DNA of 64,000 bases from Agarivorans sp. TSD2052 (GTDB lineage: Bacteria; Pseudomonadota; Gammaproteobacteria; Enterobacterales; Celerinatantimonadaceae), in the NCBI RefSeq assembly GCF_023238625.1, contig NZ_CP096670.1:4367501-4431500 (forward strand), read 5' to 3'. This document shows positions 9,988 to 19,224 of this stretch, in pieces (positions within the stretch are counted from its first letter, which is position 1; each line of letters begins with the position of its first letter). The notes under the pieces are model-generated. The model did no database searches, was not told the origin of the DNA, and was given only the letters and a program-made list of their open reading frames with translations. Both the position numbers and the translations under genes were made by a program.

Positions 9988-11058
9988 ATGAGCGTGAATG
10001 ACACGACCAAAGCCAATGCTCTAGAGCCTAGTGAACTCAGTGATGCAGAAGCCGTAACCGCAGCAGACAAAGCACGAGCCGATCAATTAAAGCCAATTAG
10101 CGGCGCGCTAGTCACCCACATGTACACCGCCGATCCTTCTGCACACGTATTTAATGGCAAAATTTATGTTTATCCTTCGCACGATGTTGATAATGGCCAA
10201 CCCTTAAATGATAACGGTGACCATTTCGATATGCGTGATTATCACGTATTTTCTCTAGACCGTCCGTTTGGGGTTGTCACAGACCATGGCAATGCGCTAG
10301 ACGTTAAAGACGTTGCTTGGGCTGAGAAACAAATGTGGGCGCCAGATGCTGCAGAAAAAGATGGCAAATACTATTTGTACTTCCCAGCACGCAACTACGA
10401 CGGTATTTTCCAAATTGGAGTGGCGGTGGGCGACCAACCTGAAGGGCCATTCACACCACGAGATAAAGCGATTGAAGGCAGCTTCAGCATTGACCCTGCG
10501 GTATTTAAAGACGACGACGGCAGCCACTATATGTACTTTGGTGGGTTATGGGGTGGTCAGTTACAAAATTGGCGCAATGGTGAATTTGGTGAAGATCAAT
10601 TCCCTGCCGATGATCAACCTGCGCTTAAACCACTAGTAGCAAAACTGACTGACGACATGTTGGAGTTTTCTGAGACGGTTAAAGAAATCGACATTGTTGA
10701 CGAAAATGGCGAGCTACTGCTTGCTGGCGATAACGAGCGCCGTTACTTCGAAGGGCCTTGGATGCACAAACACAATGGCCGCTATTACTTCTCTTACTCT
10801 ACAGGTGATACCCATAAAATTGCCTACGCAAGCAGTGATTCACCTTATGGGCCATTCCGCTATGAAGGGGTCATACTTGAGCCGGTATTAGGTTGGACCA
10901 CCCACCACTCAATTGTTAAGTATCAAGATAAGTGGTTCTTGTTCTACCATGACAGTACCCTTTCTGCTGGTCAAACGCACTTACGCAGCATCAAAATGGC
11001 TGAGTTGAACATTGATGATAATGGCAAAATTGAAGTGATTGAGCCTTACTACACATAG
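9988..11058 (+). CDS. Intracellular glycoside hydrolase family 43 (arabinofuranosidase/xylosidase-like)
   Basis: 356 residues, single five-bladed beta-propeller catalytic domain, no signal peptide. The three GH43 carboxylates are readable: base Asp49 (ADPSAHVF), pKa-modulating Asp169 (SIDPAVF) and acid Glu255 (FEGPWM). The closest architecture is cytoplasmic arabinofuranosidase/beta-xylosidase acting on imported oligosaccharides from hemicellulose or algal glycans; the exact substrate cannot be read. GAGGAAAC precedes the ATG. No transporter or other glycan gene adjoins. It sits alone between engB and Spot 42, where E. coli has no gene, and may be an acquired single-gene insertion. Confidence 0.88.
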   Translation: MSVNDTTKANALEPSELSDAEAVTAADKARADQLKPISGALVTHMYTADPSAHVFNGKIYVYPSHDVDNGQPLNDNGDHFDMRDYHVFSLDRPFGVVTDHGNALDVKDVAWAEKQMWAPDAAEKDGKYYLYFPARNYDGIFQIGVAVGDQPEGPFTPRDKAIEGSFSIDPAVFKDDDGSHYMYFGGLWGGQLQNWRNGEFGEDQFPADDQPALKPLVAKLTDDMLEFSETVKEIDIVDENGELLLAGDNERRYFEGPWMHKHNGRYYFSYSTGDTHKIAYASSDSPYGPFRYEGVILEPVLGWTTHHSIVKYQDKWFLFYHDSTLSAGQTHLRSIKMAELNIDDNGKIEVIEPYYT

Positions 11059-11079
11059 GCCAACATTTTTAGCCAGTAG

Positions 11080-11103
11080 AACGCCACAACCGTGGCGTTT
11101 TTT
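11080..11103 (+). terminator. Intrinsic terminator of the GH43 gene
   Basis: Eight-pair stem AACGCCAC / GTGGCGTT, loop AACC, followed by six T residues through 11103, about 20 bases after the stop. Confidence 0.85.
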
Positions 11104-11167
11104 GTGTCTGTAATAAATGTTCCGCTCAGCGCATAGTGACCAATCTACTGCACACCGAAATCCAGAC

Positions 11168-11197
11168 AAAAAAAAGCCTCATCGTCCGATGAGGCTT
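11168..11197 (-). terminator. Orphan leftward intrinsic terminator
   Basis: On the minus strand the ten-pair stem AAGCCTCATC / GATGAGGCTT (loop GGAC) runs into at least six U residues. No minus-strand coding gene lies upstream; the nearest leftward transcript is Spot 42, 320 bases away with its own terminator. It either backs up Spot 42 or ends an unrecognised small transcript. Confidence 0.7.
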
Positions 11198-11516
11198 ATA
11201 AGAAATGAAATTCTTAAAACTGAAAGCACTATTCCAATTGCTTTAATTATGACTCGCAGAAAATGAATTAGTTCACAAAGTTTTTCAAAAAAATGCGTTT
11301 TTATTTCATGAGCTTTTCAAAATGTGTTTATTCCGCAGGCTTAACCTAGCAAAACAGACTTGCAAAGCTTCAATTTCAGAGGGAAAGCACTCAATAAAAT
11401 GTAATTTAACAACTCAAAAAGAGAAATAAAGCAACAAAATGAGAGAGAAATAACGAAGAACGAATAAAAATCACAAGCCCACAAGATCAACTGGGCGTAT
11501 CCACTTAATTTTAAAC
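11198..11516. other. AT-rich gene-free stretch between two leftward terminators
   Basis: No credible coding frame with a ribosome-binding site is visible. A weak dyad GCCCA / TGGGC (11477-11495, loop 9) is the only local structure. Because a strong minus-strand terminator closes the left end, an unannotated small RNA is possible; I see no clear promoter for one. Confidence 0.3.
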
Positions 11517-11619
11517 AAAAAAACGCCCCGACAGATGACTGTCGAGGCGGCAAAATAGCCTGTTTCAACTACGTGAAATAAAGGTCTGAAAGATAGAACA
11601 TCTTACCTCTGTACCCTAC
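11517..11619 (-). ncRNA. spf: Spot 42 small RNA
   Basis: Hfq-dependent regulatory RNA of carbon metabolism, repressed by cAMP-CRP in E. coli. The first 40 bases are identical to the E. coli RNA as I recall it (5' GTAGGGTACAGAGGTAAG, then the TTCTATCTTTCAGACC block), and CACGTA follows. It ends in an 11-pair stem (CGCCTCGACAG / CTGTCGGGGCG, loop TCAT) plus a seven-U tail. Length is about 103 versus 109 in E. coli. Its position downstream of polA on the same strand matches E. coli. The central part differs, so targets may differ. Confidence 0.96.
11569..11601 (-). CDS. SpfP-like micropeptide frame inside Spot 42 (10 aa)
   Basis: The ATG in Spot 42 that starts the 15-residue SpfP protein in E. 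coli is conserved with its AGAGGTAAG ribosome-binding site. Here it encodes MFYLSDLYFT and then a stop: the first seven residues match E. coli SpfP, after which one missing T shifts the frame. In E. coli SpfP affects CRP activity. Whether this shortened peptide is made or active is unknown. Confidence 0.45.
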   Translation of the reverse strand: MFYLSDLYFT

Positions 11620-11626
11620 AACGGTT

Positions 11627-11632
11627 ACTCTA
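11627..11632 (-). promoter_or_regulatory. Probable -10 box of Spot 42
   Basis: TAGAGT on the minus strand at -13 to -8 relative to the conserved Spot 42 5' G at 11619. The -35 is poor, and I cannot place a convincing CRP site. Confidence 0.5.
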
Positions 11633-11757
11633 GAGTATCACTGCTGAAAAATAAAGCACTTTTTGTAAGGGAATTTCATTTTTTAGGGCTAGACGAGTTT
11701 TTAAATTACGCGAAAAGGTTTTCAAAATTACCATGACTAGACTCGAATTTTTGGCAC

Positions 11758-11785
11758 AAAAAAAGAAGGCCTAAGCCTCCCTTTT
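11758..11785 (-). terminator. Intrinsic terminator of polA
   Basis: On the minus strand an AGGC / GCCT hairpin with TTAG loop, extended by weaker pairs, runs into TTCTTTTTTT, about 20 bases after the polA stop and before the Spot 42 promoter. Confidence 0.6.
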
Positions 11786-11802
11786 GCCAACACCGCGATA
11801 AC

Positions 11803-14574
11803 TTAGTGGGCTTCATCCCAATTGTTACCAACACCAGACTCAGCAACTAAAGGTAAATCTAAACTTACCGCTTGCTCCATCAGTTGAGTCAGTTTAGGCA
11901 CTATACGTTCTATTTCACTTTCCAATACTTCAAACACTAATTCATCGTGCACTTGCATTAACATGTTGCAATGCTCGCTGGGTTGGGTGTCTAACCAAGC
12001 AGCCACCGCAATCATCGCCTTTTTAATAATATCGGCGGCGGTGCCTTGCATCGGTGCATTCACCGCTGCACGCTCGGCAGCTTTCTTACGCATACCATTA
12101 CGTGAATTAATCTCAGGTAAATACAAACGACGGCCAAACACCGTTTCAACATAGCCGTGTTCTTGGCAGAAATCTCGTGTACTGTCCATGTAGTCTTGAA
12201 CAGCAGGGTAACGCTCAAAATATCGATTCATATAGTGTTGGGCGTCAGCACGGCCAATACCTAATTGCTTCGCCAAACCAAAGGCACTCATGCCATAAAT
12301 CAACCCAAAGTTAATTGCTTTAGCACTACGGCGCTCATCACTGCTAACTGCCTCAAGTTCTTTGCCAAATACTTCCGCGGCAGTGGCTTTGTGAACATCT
12401 TCCCCCGCGGCAAAGGCTTTCAGTAAACCAGGATCCTGCGAAAGGTGCGCCATAATACGCAATTCAATTTGCGAGTAATCAATCGCCACCAATTTATAGC
12501 CATCGGCAGGGACAAAAGCCTGCCGAACTTTGCGCCCTTCTTCATGACGAATAGGGATATTTTGTAAGTTAGGATCAGTAGACGAAAAACGCCCCGTAGC
12601 CGTTACCGCTTGATGATAAGAGGTATGTACTCGACCAGTACTTGGCTCCACCATTTTAGGCAATTTATCGGTATACGTAGACTTAAGCTTAGATAAACTA
12701 CGGTATTCTAAAATCACTTTAGGCAGTGCGTAATCTAAGGCTAATTCTTGTAATACTTCTTCCGCCGTTGAAGGGGCACCTTTTGGCGTTTTCTTAACGA
12801 CTGGCAGTTCCATTTTCTCAAATAAAATAGTTTGTAACTGCTTAGGCGAGCCCAAATTAAATGGTTCGCCAGCCAACTCGTGCGCTTGCTTCTCTAAGCC
12901 ATCAATGCGTTCGCCTAAAGACAAACTATGCGCAGCTAAACGAGAGCTGTCGATGCGTACACCTTGGCGCTCGGTTTGCGATAATATACTGACAAGCGGC
13001 AACTCAACATCTTCAAACAAGCTTTTCAGCTTAGGTTGCTGCTCTAATTTTGACCATAGGGTTTGATGCAAGCGTAAAGTAACGTCAGCATCTTCTGCCG
13101 CATAAGGCGCGGCGACTTCAAGTTCAATTTGGTTAAAGGTGAGTTGCTTAGCCCCCTTACCCGCGATGTCTTCAAATTTAATGGTTTTATGCTGGAGGTA
13201 TTGTAATGACAGTGAATCCATATCATGACGAGTCAAGGTGCTGTTAAGCACGTAAGACTCTAACATGGTGTCGTACTTGATGCCTTTCAGGGCAATATCA
13301 TAACGCGCTAAGACGCTAGCATCGTATTTTAAGTTTTGACCGACTTTGGCTTTGTTAGGATCTTCCAACATCGGCTTCAGTTTCTCGAGTACCCAATCGC
13401 GGTCAAGTTGCTCAGGGGCATTAAGGTAGTCATGGGCAACCGGTAAATAAGCAGCTTTACCCGCTTCTACTGCAAACGATAAACCGACTAACTCAGCCTG
13501 CATATAGTTTAGCGAGGTGGTTTCGGTATCAATGGCAATCAGTTCTGCGCCCTCTAATTGCTTAAACCACTGTTCAAAATGTTGCTCAGTTAAGATGGTT
13601 TCGTATTCACCTTTCAGTTCAACGACAACCGCTTCAGCGGCATCACTCGTCTGCTCCAGTTCACCACCTGTTGGCAATGCTGAGCTAGATTGATTGCTCA
13701 AAGCCTCACTTAACCAGCGTTTAAATTCTAATTGACCAAACAGCTTAATTAAGGCGTCTTTATCCTCAGGGCTGCGCTGCATGTCATCCATGCTAAAGCC
13801 AACATCGACATCACATTTGATGGTTGCCAATAGGTAAGACAAGCGGGCATCTTCGCCATGTTCGCGAAGTTTTTTCGGCATGGTTTTAGAACCGCGAAAG
13901 CCCAAGGGGGCAACCGCATCAGGATCGGCAAGCAGCGCATCAACACCGCCAATACCTTGTAACATAGCCAAGGCTGTTTTTTCGCCCACACCGGGTAAAC
14001 CAGGAATGTTATCTACCTTGTCACCCATCAATGCTAAGTAATCAATAATTAGCTCTGGCGGTACGCCAAACTTGTCAATTACACCCGCACGATCCATCAC
14101 CGTATCGGTCATGGTATTGATCAAAGTGATGTTCTCATCCACCAACTGAGCCATATCTTTATCGCCAGTACTGATCACCACCGCTTTGTTTTCAGCGGAA
14201 GCTTGTTTGGCTAAGGTGCCAATCACATCATCAGCTTCTACGCCTGGCGTTGCCACCAAGGGCAGTCCCATGGCTTTAATAACCGCATGTAAAGGCTCGA
14301 TTTGACTGCGCAAATCATCAGGCATTGAAGGACGATTAGCCTTGTACTCTTTATAGATGTCATCTCGAAAGGTTTTCCCCTTGGCGTCAAACACCACCAC
14401 TATGTGCTCTGGCTTAAATTGCTTAAGCAAACTGCGTAGCATGTTAATTACGCCATAAACGGCACCGGTAGCCTCACCTTTTGAGTTAGTCAAATGTGGC
14501 GGAGAATAGTACGCGCGGTACAGATAAGATGAGCCATCAACTAATACCAAAGGCTGCTCGGGGAGGGTTGCCAT
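11803..14574 (-). CDS. polA: DNA polymerase I PolA
   Basis: Removes RNA primers and fills gaps in replication and repair. 923 residues from the ATG at 14574; 21 further in-frame codons upstream are not family-like. The N-terminal 5' nuclease has [15 protein letters not shown] and [12 protein letters not shown]. The 3'-5' exonuclease motif I ([12 protein letters not shown]) is intact, so proofreading is likely. Polymerase motifs A ([11 protein letters not shown]), B ([15 protein letters not shown]) and C ([10 protein letters not shown]) are complete. Spot 42 follows on the same strand. A DnaA box lies 94 bases upstream. Confidence 0.98.
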   Translation of the reverse strand: MATLPEQPLVLVDGSSYLYRAYYSPPHLTNSKGEATGAVYGVINMLRSLLKQFKPEHIVVVFDAKGKTFRDDIYKEYKANRPSMPDDLRSQIEPLHAVIKAMGLPLVATPGVEADDVIGTLAKQASAENKAVVISTGDKDMAQLVDENITLINTMTDTVMDRAGVIDKFGVPPELIIDYLALMGDKVDNIPGLPGVGEKTALAMLQGIGGVDALLADPDAVAPLGFRGSKTMPKKLREHGEDARLSYLLATIKCDVDVGFSMDDMQRSPEDKDALIKLFGQLEFKRWLSEALSNQSSSALPTGGELEQTSDAAEAVVVELKGEYETILTEQHFEQWFKQLEGAELIAIDTETTSLNYMQAELVGLSFAVEAGKAAYLPVAHDYLNAPEQLDRDWVLEKLKPMLEDPNKAKVGQNLKYDASVLARYDIALKGIKYDTMLESYVLNSTLTRHDMDSLSLQYLQHKTIKFEDIAGKGAKQLTFNQIELEVAAPYAAEDADVTLRLHQTLWSKLEQQPKLKSLFEDVELPLVSILSQTERQGVRIDSSRLAAHSLSLGERIDGLEKQAHELAGEPFNLGSPKQLQTILFEKMELPVVKKTPKGAPSTAEEVLQELALDYALPKVILEYRSLSKLKSTYTDKLPKMVEPSTGRVHTSYHQAVTATGRFSSTDPNLQNIPIRHEEGRKVRQAFVPADGYKLVAIDYSQIELRIMAHLSQDPGLLKAFAAGEDVHKATAAEVFGKELEAVSSDERRSAKAINFGLIYGMSAFGLAKQLGIGRADAQHYMNRYFERYPAVQDYMDSTRDFCQEHGYVETVFGRRLYLPEINSRNGMRKKAAERAAVNAPMQGTAADIIKKAMIAVAAWLDTQPSEHCNMLMQVHDELVFEVLESEIERIVPKLTQLMEQAVSLDLPLVAESGVGNNWDEAH

Positions 14575-14961
14575 AACCGTGATCCATAGTTCTGATTTTG
14601 ATTGCGCTCGATGATGCCACAGCCACTCTAAATGCACCAGAGCTAAGCGATTTAGCTATCGATAAATTGTGGATAAGTCTGTTGACAAACAGCGGTGATT
14701 CTCTCGCGAAATATTCACAAGCTTATTAAAAATGCATTAACATTATTTATTTCAACAACTTACAGAAAAAGAAAGGCAACAAGTAGGGGCAGCAAACACT
14801 TTCCTTATTGTGGAAAACATCATTCCATGACATTGCTTTTCGGGCCTAGCTGAACAATTAACAAACAACCCAAGCTAGGCAGGTGGAATAATATAGAAGA
14901 TTATACTGGGGGAAACCTTGGAATAGATCACATTTTAATCAGCCTAAAAATTTAATTTCGT
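14575..14961. other. polA leader and upstream region
   Basis: About 390 bases without a credible gene. It holds a minus-strand TATAAT (14900-14905) that could start a polA transcript, a long-spaced inverted repeat GCCTAGCT (14844-14851) / AGCTAGGC (14873-14880), and two DnaA-box-like sequences. A polA message from that promoter would have a leader of roughly 320 bases. Confidence 0.5.
14668..14676 (-). promoter_or_regulatory. Perfect DnaA box upstream of polA
   Basis: TTATCCACA on the minus strand, an exact strong DnaA box. A one-mismatch box (TTTTCCACA, minus strand) lies at 14809-14817. Two boxes without AT-rich repeats or GATC clustering do not make an origin, but they could let DnaA influence polA. 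Confidence 0.55.
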
Positions 14962-15270
14962 TTAACTAAAACTGGCATGTTTTAGTGCTGCCAGTAATGA
15001 TGGGTAACTGGCCTGAAAATGTTCACTATTGGCGCATTCAAACCAAGTACTTTCGCTTAAGCCATCGAAACGCCACCACCATAATTGTGGGCCAAGATAA
15101 AACCCTAAGACTTGCCAATCGGCGCCTTGTTCAGTCACTGAGATTGGCCAAGATTGCTGCTCAACAAACTGTTTAGCTTGAGCTAAAAAATGCGCCTCAC
15201 TAAACACTAGATTAAGTTTAATAACCGCATGTTCTTCAAGAATGTCTACGCGACCACTTAACTGCTGCAT
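14962..15270 (-). CDS. Short hypothetical protein overlapping selO
   Basis: 102 residues from the ATG at 15270 (GGA six to seven bases upstream); a GTG at 15285 is an alternative start. No signal peptide or membrane helix. The sequence is rich in Trp and aromatics (GFYLGPQLWWWRFDGLSESTWFEC), with an alpha/beta look. It may belong to a short DUF3630-type family, but I am not sure. It overlaps the 3' end of selO by 13 bases, implying coupled translation. Confidence 0.6.
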   Translation of the reverse strand: MQQLSGRVDILEEHAVIKLNLVFSEAHFLAQAKQFVEQQSWPISVTEQGADWQVLGFYLGPQLWWWRFDGLSESTWFECANSEHFQASYPSLLAALKHASFS

Positions 15271-16679
15271 GATATTTCCAAACACTTGCCCCAGCTAGGC
15301 GGCGTTTCGGCAAAACGTTGCATATCTGCTTGCTGACTAAAAGGCTGGCTAAGCACCTTATGTAGCAATTGTAGATTCGCATAATCGCCGCCTTCAGCTT
15401 GCTCAATCGCGTGTTGCGCTAAATAGTTACGTAATACGTATAAAGGTACGTGCTGCTGAATATGTTCGATACGTTGTTGCTGGCTCAGCTTGCTATGCTG
15501 ACAACGCGCAGTATAAAGCGTTAACCAAGTTTGCCATGGCTCAGCTAAGCGCTGCGGTAATTCTTCTAAGGGCTGCGCTAGGGCGCGTAAGCTTTGATGA
15601 TAGTCGGCTTTTTGCTCGGCCAAGAGTTTAAGCAATTGCGCTAATAGTGCTTCGTCTCCATCCTGCCAAACCTGCAATCCCAATTTATTTAGCATCAAGC
15701 TTTGGTAATGTTGATTAATCTTCTGTTGATACCGCACCCACAGCGGTTCTGTTTGATGGCTTGGTATGTAATCAGACAAAGCCTGCGCTAAACGCTGTAA
15801 GTTCCACAACCCTATTCCCGGCTGCTGATTAAAGGCATAACGACCATAGTGATCGCTGTGATTACAAATATGTAACGGGTCGTAATCATCAAGGAATCCA
15901 TAGGGGCCGTAATCCATGGTGAGCCCTAGTATCGACATATTGTCAGTATTCATGACGCCATGACAAAAGCCTTCAGCTTGCCACTGGGCAATCATCAAGG
16001 CGGTGCTATCTACGACTTGTTCCAGCATTGCTAATACGGGGTTTGATTGTTCAAGACAATCGCTAAAGTAATGCTCCAAGCAAAAATCAACTAAGCGCTT
16101 TAAGGGCTTAGTTTGCTGCTGGTGATAAAGGTATTCAAAATGACCAAAGCGAATATGGCTGGGTGCCATACGCACCAACATCGCTTCTTTTTCAAAACGC
16201 TCTCGTTGCACTAGGCCAGAACCCACCGTTAAACTCAAGGCTCGCGTAGTAGCAATCCCTAAAGCCGCCATGGCTTCGCTAGCCAAAAATTCACGTATGC
16301 TAGAGCGTAATACCGCTTTACCATCACCTTGTCGTGAAAAAGGGGTTAATCCAGAACCTTTTAATTGCAGCTCCCAGTAATCACCTTGCGGCGTTTTCAC
16401 TTCACCGAGCAATAAGGCTCGGCCATCACCAAGCTGCGGTGAATAACCACCAAACTGATGCCCTGCATATACCGTAGAAGCAGGTTGCATACCATCAATC
16501 AATAGCTTACCAGCGCTTAAACCCAAGGCCTGCGGGCCTGCCATAAAATCGCTGTCTAAGCCAATTAACTGAGCCGCATCGTGACTAACAATGGCCATTT
16601 CAGGATCTTTTAGTGGCGTAGGTTGCTGCTGATGGCATAGCTCCGGTAATTCAGTGGCAAAACGATTCACAAATTCCAT
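15258..16679 (-). CDS. selO: Protein adenylyltransferase SelO (YdiU)
   Basis: Pseudokinase-fold enzyme that transfers AMP to protein Ser/Thr/Tyr; E. coli SelO is linked to redox and glutaredoxin control. 473 residues from the ATG at 16679 with AAGGG seven bases upstream; 26 upstream in-frame codons overlap recQ and are rejected. Family blocks: YAGHQFGGYSPQLGDGRALLLGE, LKGSGLTPFSRQGDGKAVLRSS and HGVMNTDNMSILGLTMDYGPYGFLDDYDP. The eukaryotic selenocysteine is absent; the C-terminus reads SCSS after a CLEIS stretch. It lies 31 bases after recQ. Confidence 0.95.
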   Translation of the reverse strand: MEFVNRFATELPELCHQQQPTPLKDPEMAIVSHDAAQLIGLDSDFMAGPQALGLSAGKLLIDGMQPASTVYAGHQFGGYSPQLGDGRALLLGEVKTPQGDYWELQLKGSGLTPFSRQGDGKAVLRSSIREFLASEAMAALGIATTRALSLTVGSGLVQRERFEKEAMLVRMAPSHIRFGHFEYLYHQQQTKPLKRLVDFCLEHYFSDCLEQSNPVLAMLEQVVDSTALMIAQWQAEGFCHGVMNTDNMSILGLTMDYGPYGFLDDYDPLHICNHSDHYGRYAFNQQPGIGLWNLQRLAQALSDYIPSHQTEPLWVRYQQKINQHYQSLMLNKLGLQVWQDGDEALLAQLLKLLAEQKADYHQSLRALAQPLEELPQRLAEPWQTWLTLYTARCQHSKLSQQQRIEHIQQHVPLYVLRNYLAQHAIEQAEGGDYANLQLLHKVLSQPFSQQADMQRFAETPPSWGKCLEISCSS

Positions 16680-16710
16680 GTGTGACCCTTGATTAGCAAA
16701 TGATAAGTAC

Positions 16711-18498
16711 TTAGCTTGCCTGATATTGATCGATAAGGCCCAAGAATTGATACCCATATCGTTCTAATTTCTTTAAACCCACACCACTAATGGCCAACAT
16801 TTCATGTTGCGTTTGCGGTTGTTGCTGTGCCATTTCAATCAATGTCGCATCGTTAAAGACCACAAATGGAGGTACCGATTCTTCATCAGCCAAGCGCTTT
16901 CTTAAATTACGTAGCAAAGCAAACAAACGTTTATCATAAACCCCATAACTGGCGGTTTTTTTGCTTTGCTTGGTGGTATTTAGGCGCGGTACCGCCAACG
17001 ATAATGGTTGCTCACCCTTGAGAAACGGTCGTGCGGCTTCGGTAAGTTGGAGCACAGAGCTACGAGCAATGTTTTGCTGTAACAAGCCCAAATGGATCAA
17101 TTGACGTAAAATGCTCATCCAATGCTCATGACTGGCACTTTTTCCGATCCCATGCGTAGACAGTTTGTCATGACCTTGTTCAAGTATGCGCTGTCCCATA
17201 CTGCCACGTAATACTTCGATAACGTAACCAATACCAAAGCGCTGACCTAAGCGATAAACGCAAGATAGTGCCTTTTGTGCATCTTGCAGACCATCATATT
17301 GCTTAGGAGGGTCTAAACAAACATCACAGTTACCACAAGGTTTAGCGAGATACTCACCGAAATAATTCAACAATACTTGGCGACGACAGGTTTGTGCCTC
17401 AGCAAAGGCCACAATGGCATTAAACTTATGGCTTTCCACTCGCCGCTGTTGCTCGTTTTCATTTTCTTCAATCATCCGCCGCACCCAATTCGCATCGGCA
17501 GGATCATACAAAAATACCGCTTCGGCTTCGGTGCCATCTCGCCCTGCGCGACCGGTTTCTTGGTAATAAGCTTCAATATTTCGTGGAATATCGTAGTGAA
17601 ATACATAGCGCACATTGGGTTTATCAATGCCCATTCCAAAGGCGACTGTGGCAACCACCACTTCTATTTCATCCCGCTGAAACTGTTCCTGAACCAACTG
17701 GCGTTGTGCTATTGGCAAGCCCGCATGATAGGCAGCACTGCGCAAACCTTCGGCACTCAGTTTCATCGCCAACTCTTCGACGCGTTTACGGCTACTGCAA
17801 TACACAATACCGCTGTCTTCTCGGCGTCGTTTTACATAATCACTAAGCTGCTGCCAAGGGCGATATTTTTCTTGTAAGGTATAACGAATATTAGGGCGAT
17901 CAAAACTAGATATATGGGTGAAGGCTTCACCCAGCCCCAATCGCTGAACAATATCTAAGCGTGTTGTATCATCGGCGGTCGCAGTTAAAGCGACCAAGGG
18001 TATGTTAGGAAAATTCTGTTTGAGGCAACCCAGCGCATTATATTCAGGCCTAAAATCATGACCCCATTGCGAAATACAATGCGCCTCATCAATGGCAAAC
18101 ATAGCCAAAGGCAATGCTTGCAAGCGTTGTATAAAGTCACCATTAATCAATCGCTCGGGCGAAATATACAGTAATTTCAGCTCACCCTGCTGGAGGCTTC
18201 GGTAAACTTGGTATTGCTGATCACGCGCTAAGCTAGAGTTTAAGTAGGCTGCATTCACACCATTATGCTGCAAACTGTCTACTTGATCTTTCATCAACGA
18301 AATGAGTGGTGAAATGACCACTGTTAAACCTGACTTAACTAAAGCAGGAATTTGGTAACACAAGGATTTTCCACCGCCCGTAGGCATAATGGCAAGGCAA
18401 TCTTGGTCTGCCAACAAACGCTGAATAACCGCCGCTTGCCCGCTTCTAAATTCGGCAAAACCAAAAACATCTTGTAGAACTTGCTGGGCGCGCTGCAT
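16711..18498 (-). CDS. recQ: ATP-dependent DNA helicase RecQ
   Basis: 3'-5' helicase of RecF-pathway recombination. 595 residues. Motif I MPTGGGKSLCYQ, DEAH in IDEAHCISQWGHDFRPEY, motif VI QETGRAGRDG, four zinc-binding cysteines (CRRQ ... CGNCDVC), a winged-helix RQC domain and a C-terminal HRDC domain (LFALLRNLRKRLADEE). The start has a weak ribosome-binding site, but alignment with E. coli RecQ supports it. It is divergent from yigI, as in enterobacteria. Confidence 0.97.
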   Translation of the reverse strand: MQRAQQVLQDVFGFAEFRSGQAAVIQRLLADQDCLAIMPTGGGKSLCYQIPALVKSGLTVVISPLISLMKDQVDSLQHNGVNAAYLNSSLARDQQYQVYRSLQQGELKLLYISPERLINGDFIQRLQALPLAMFAIDEAHCISQWGHDFRPEYNALGCLKQNFPNIPLVALTATADDTTRLDIVQRLGLGEAFTHISSFDRPNIRYTLQEKYRPWQQLSDYVKRRREDSGIVYCSSRKRVEELAMKLSAEGLRSAAYHAGLPIAQRQLVQEQFQRDEIEVVVATVAFGMGIDKPNVRYVFHYDIPRNIEAYYQETGRAGRDGTEAEAVFLYDPADANWVRRMIEENENEQQRRVESHKFNAIVAFAEAQTCRRQVLLNYFGEYLAKPCGNCDVCLDPPKQYDGLQDAQKALSCVYRLGQRFGIGYVIEVLRGSMGQRILEQGHDKLSTHGIGKSASHEHWMSILRQLIHLGLLQQNIARSSVLQLTEAARPFLKGEQPLSLAVPRLNTTKQSKKTASYGVYDKRLFALLRNLRKRLADEESVPPFVVFNDATLIEMAQQQPQTQHEMLAISGVGLKKLERYGYQFLGLIDQYQAS

Positions 18499-18634
18499 TC
18501 GGGGTGAAATCCAAAACTGTGTTGTTGGCTAATCGGTCGGCTATTGTAATCAAGCGCCACGGTCTTGTCTTGGTTTGCCTTTATTCTTTTCTCGCTATAT
18601 TGTATTTAAACAGGCGTTTAACTTTTAAGGATTA

Positions 18635-19102
18635 ATGATGACCACCCTACGACAACAAAAATGGCGTAAAGCCATCGCCGACACCTTCATCAATCAAATG
18701 CCTTTTAATCAATTACTTGGTATTGAATTGGTAGAATACAGTGCTACCGGAGTCACCTTAAAACTCGCCATGGACCCCAAATTAATCGGTAACCCCATTC
18801 ACGGCATCTTACATGGCGGAGTCACTGCCACTATTTTGGATGTAGCCGGAGGAATGACCGCGGCCGCAGCGGCAGTGCAACGTTTAGAAAACCTATCCAG
18901 TAAAGAATTGTCAGTACGGATGAGCAAAACCGGTACCATAGATCTGCGCATTGATTACTTACGTCCGGGAGTAGGAGAGCTATTTTATGCCTCTGCAGAA
19001 GTGATCCGTTCAGGCAATAAAGTGACCGTAACTCGCATGGAGCTACATAACCAAGAGGGTACCCATATTGCTTTTGGTACCGGTACTTACTTAGTTGGCT
19101 AG
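18635..19102 (+). CDS. yigI: Hotdog-fold acyl-CoA thioesterase YigI
   Basis: 155 residues, the same length as E. coli YigI and strongly similar: MPFN..LGIELVEY, ILHGGVTATILDVAGG (the active-site region with the HGG of the PaaI-like group), MGTIDLRIDYLRPG-like block and SGNKVTVTRMELHN. YigI hydrolyses medium- and long-chain acyl-CoA. Two adjacent ATG codons (18635, 18638) share the AAGG site. Confidence 0.9.
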   Translation: MMTTLRQQKWRKAIADTFINQMPFNQLLGIELVEYSATGVTLKLAMDPKLIGNPIHGILHGGVTATILDVAGGMTAAAAAVQRLENLSSKELSVRMSKTGTIDLRIDYLRPGVGELFYASAEVIRSGNKVTVTRMELHNQEGTHIAFGTGTYLVG

Positions 19103-19224
19103 TCCAGTTCGCTTGCCACTGGGTAACTATTTTCTCATTTTCCTTAAGTAAATATTGATATCTCACTGTCAGTTATGACTATACTAAGGACATTAACTCT
19201 TCTGTTAAATAGGCTATCAGGCTA

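Noticed and set aside
11341-11568. 75-codon minus-strand open frame beginning with TTG inside Spot 42
   Set aside because: It starts in the Spot 42 terminator stem region, has no ribosome-binding site and crosses the terminator; the RNA explains the sequence.
14668-14817. Replication origin suggested by two DnaA boxes
   Set aside because: Only two boxes, no AT-rich repeats or GATC cluster, and no origin genes; more likely gene regulation.
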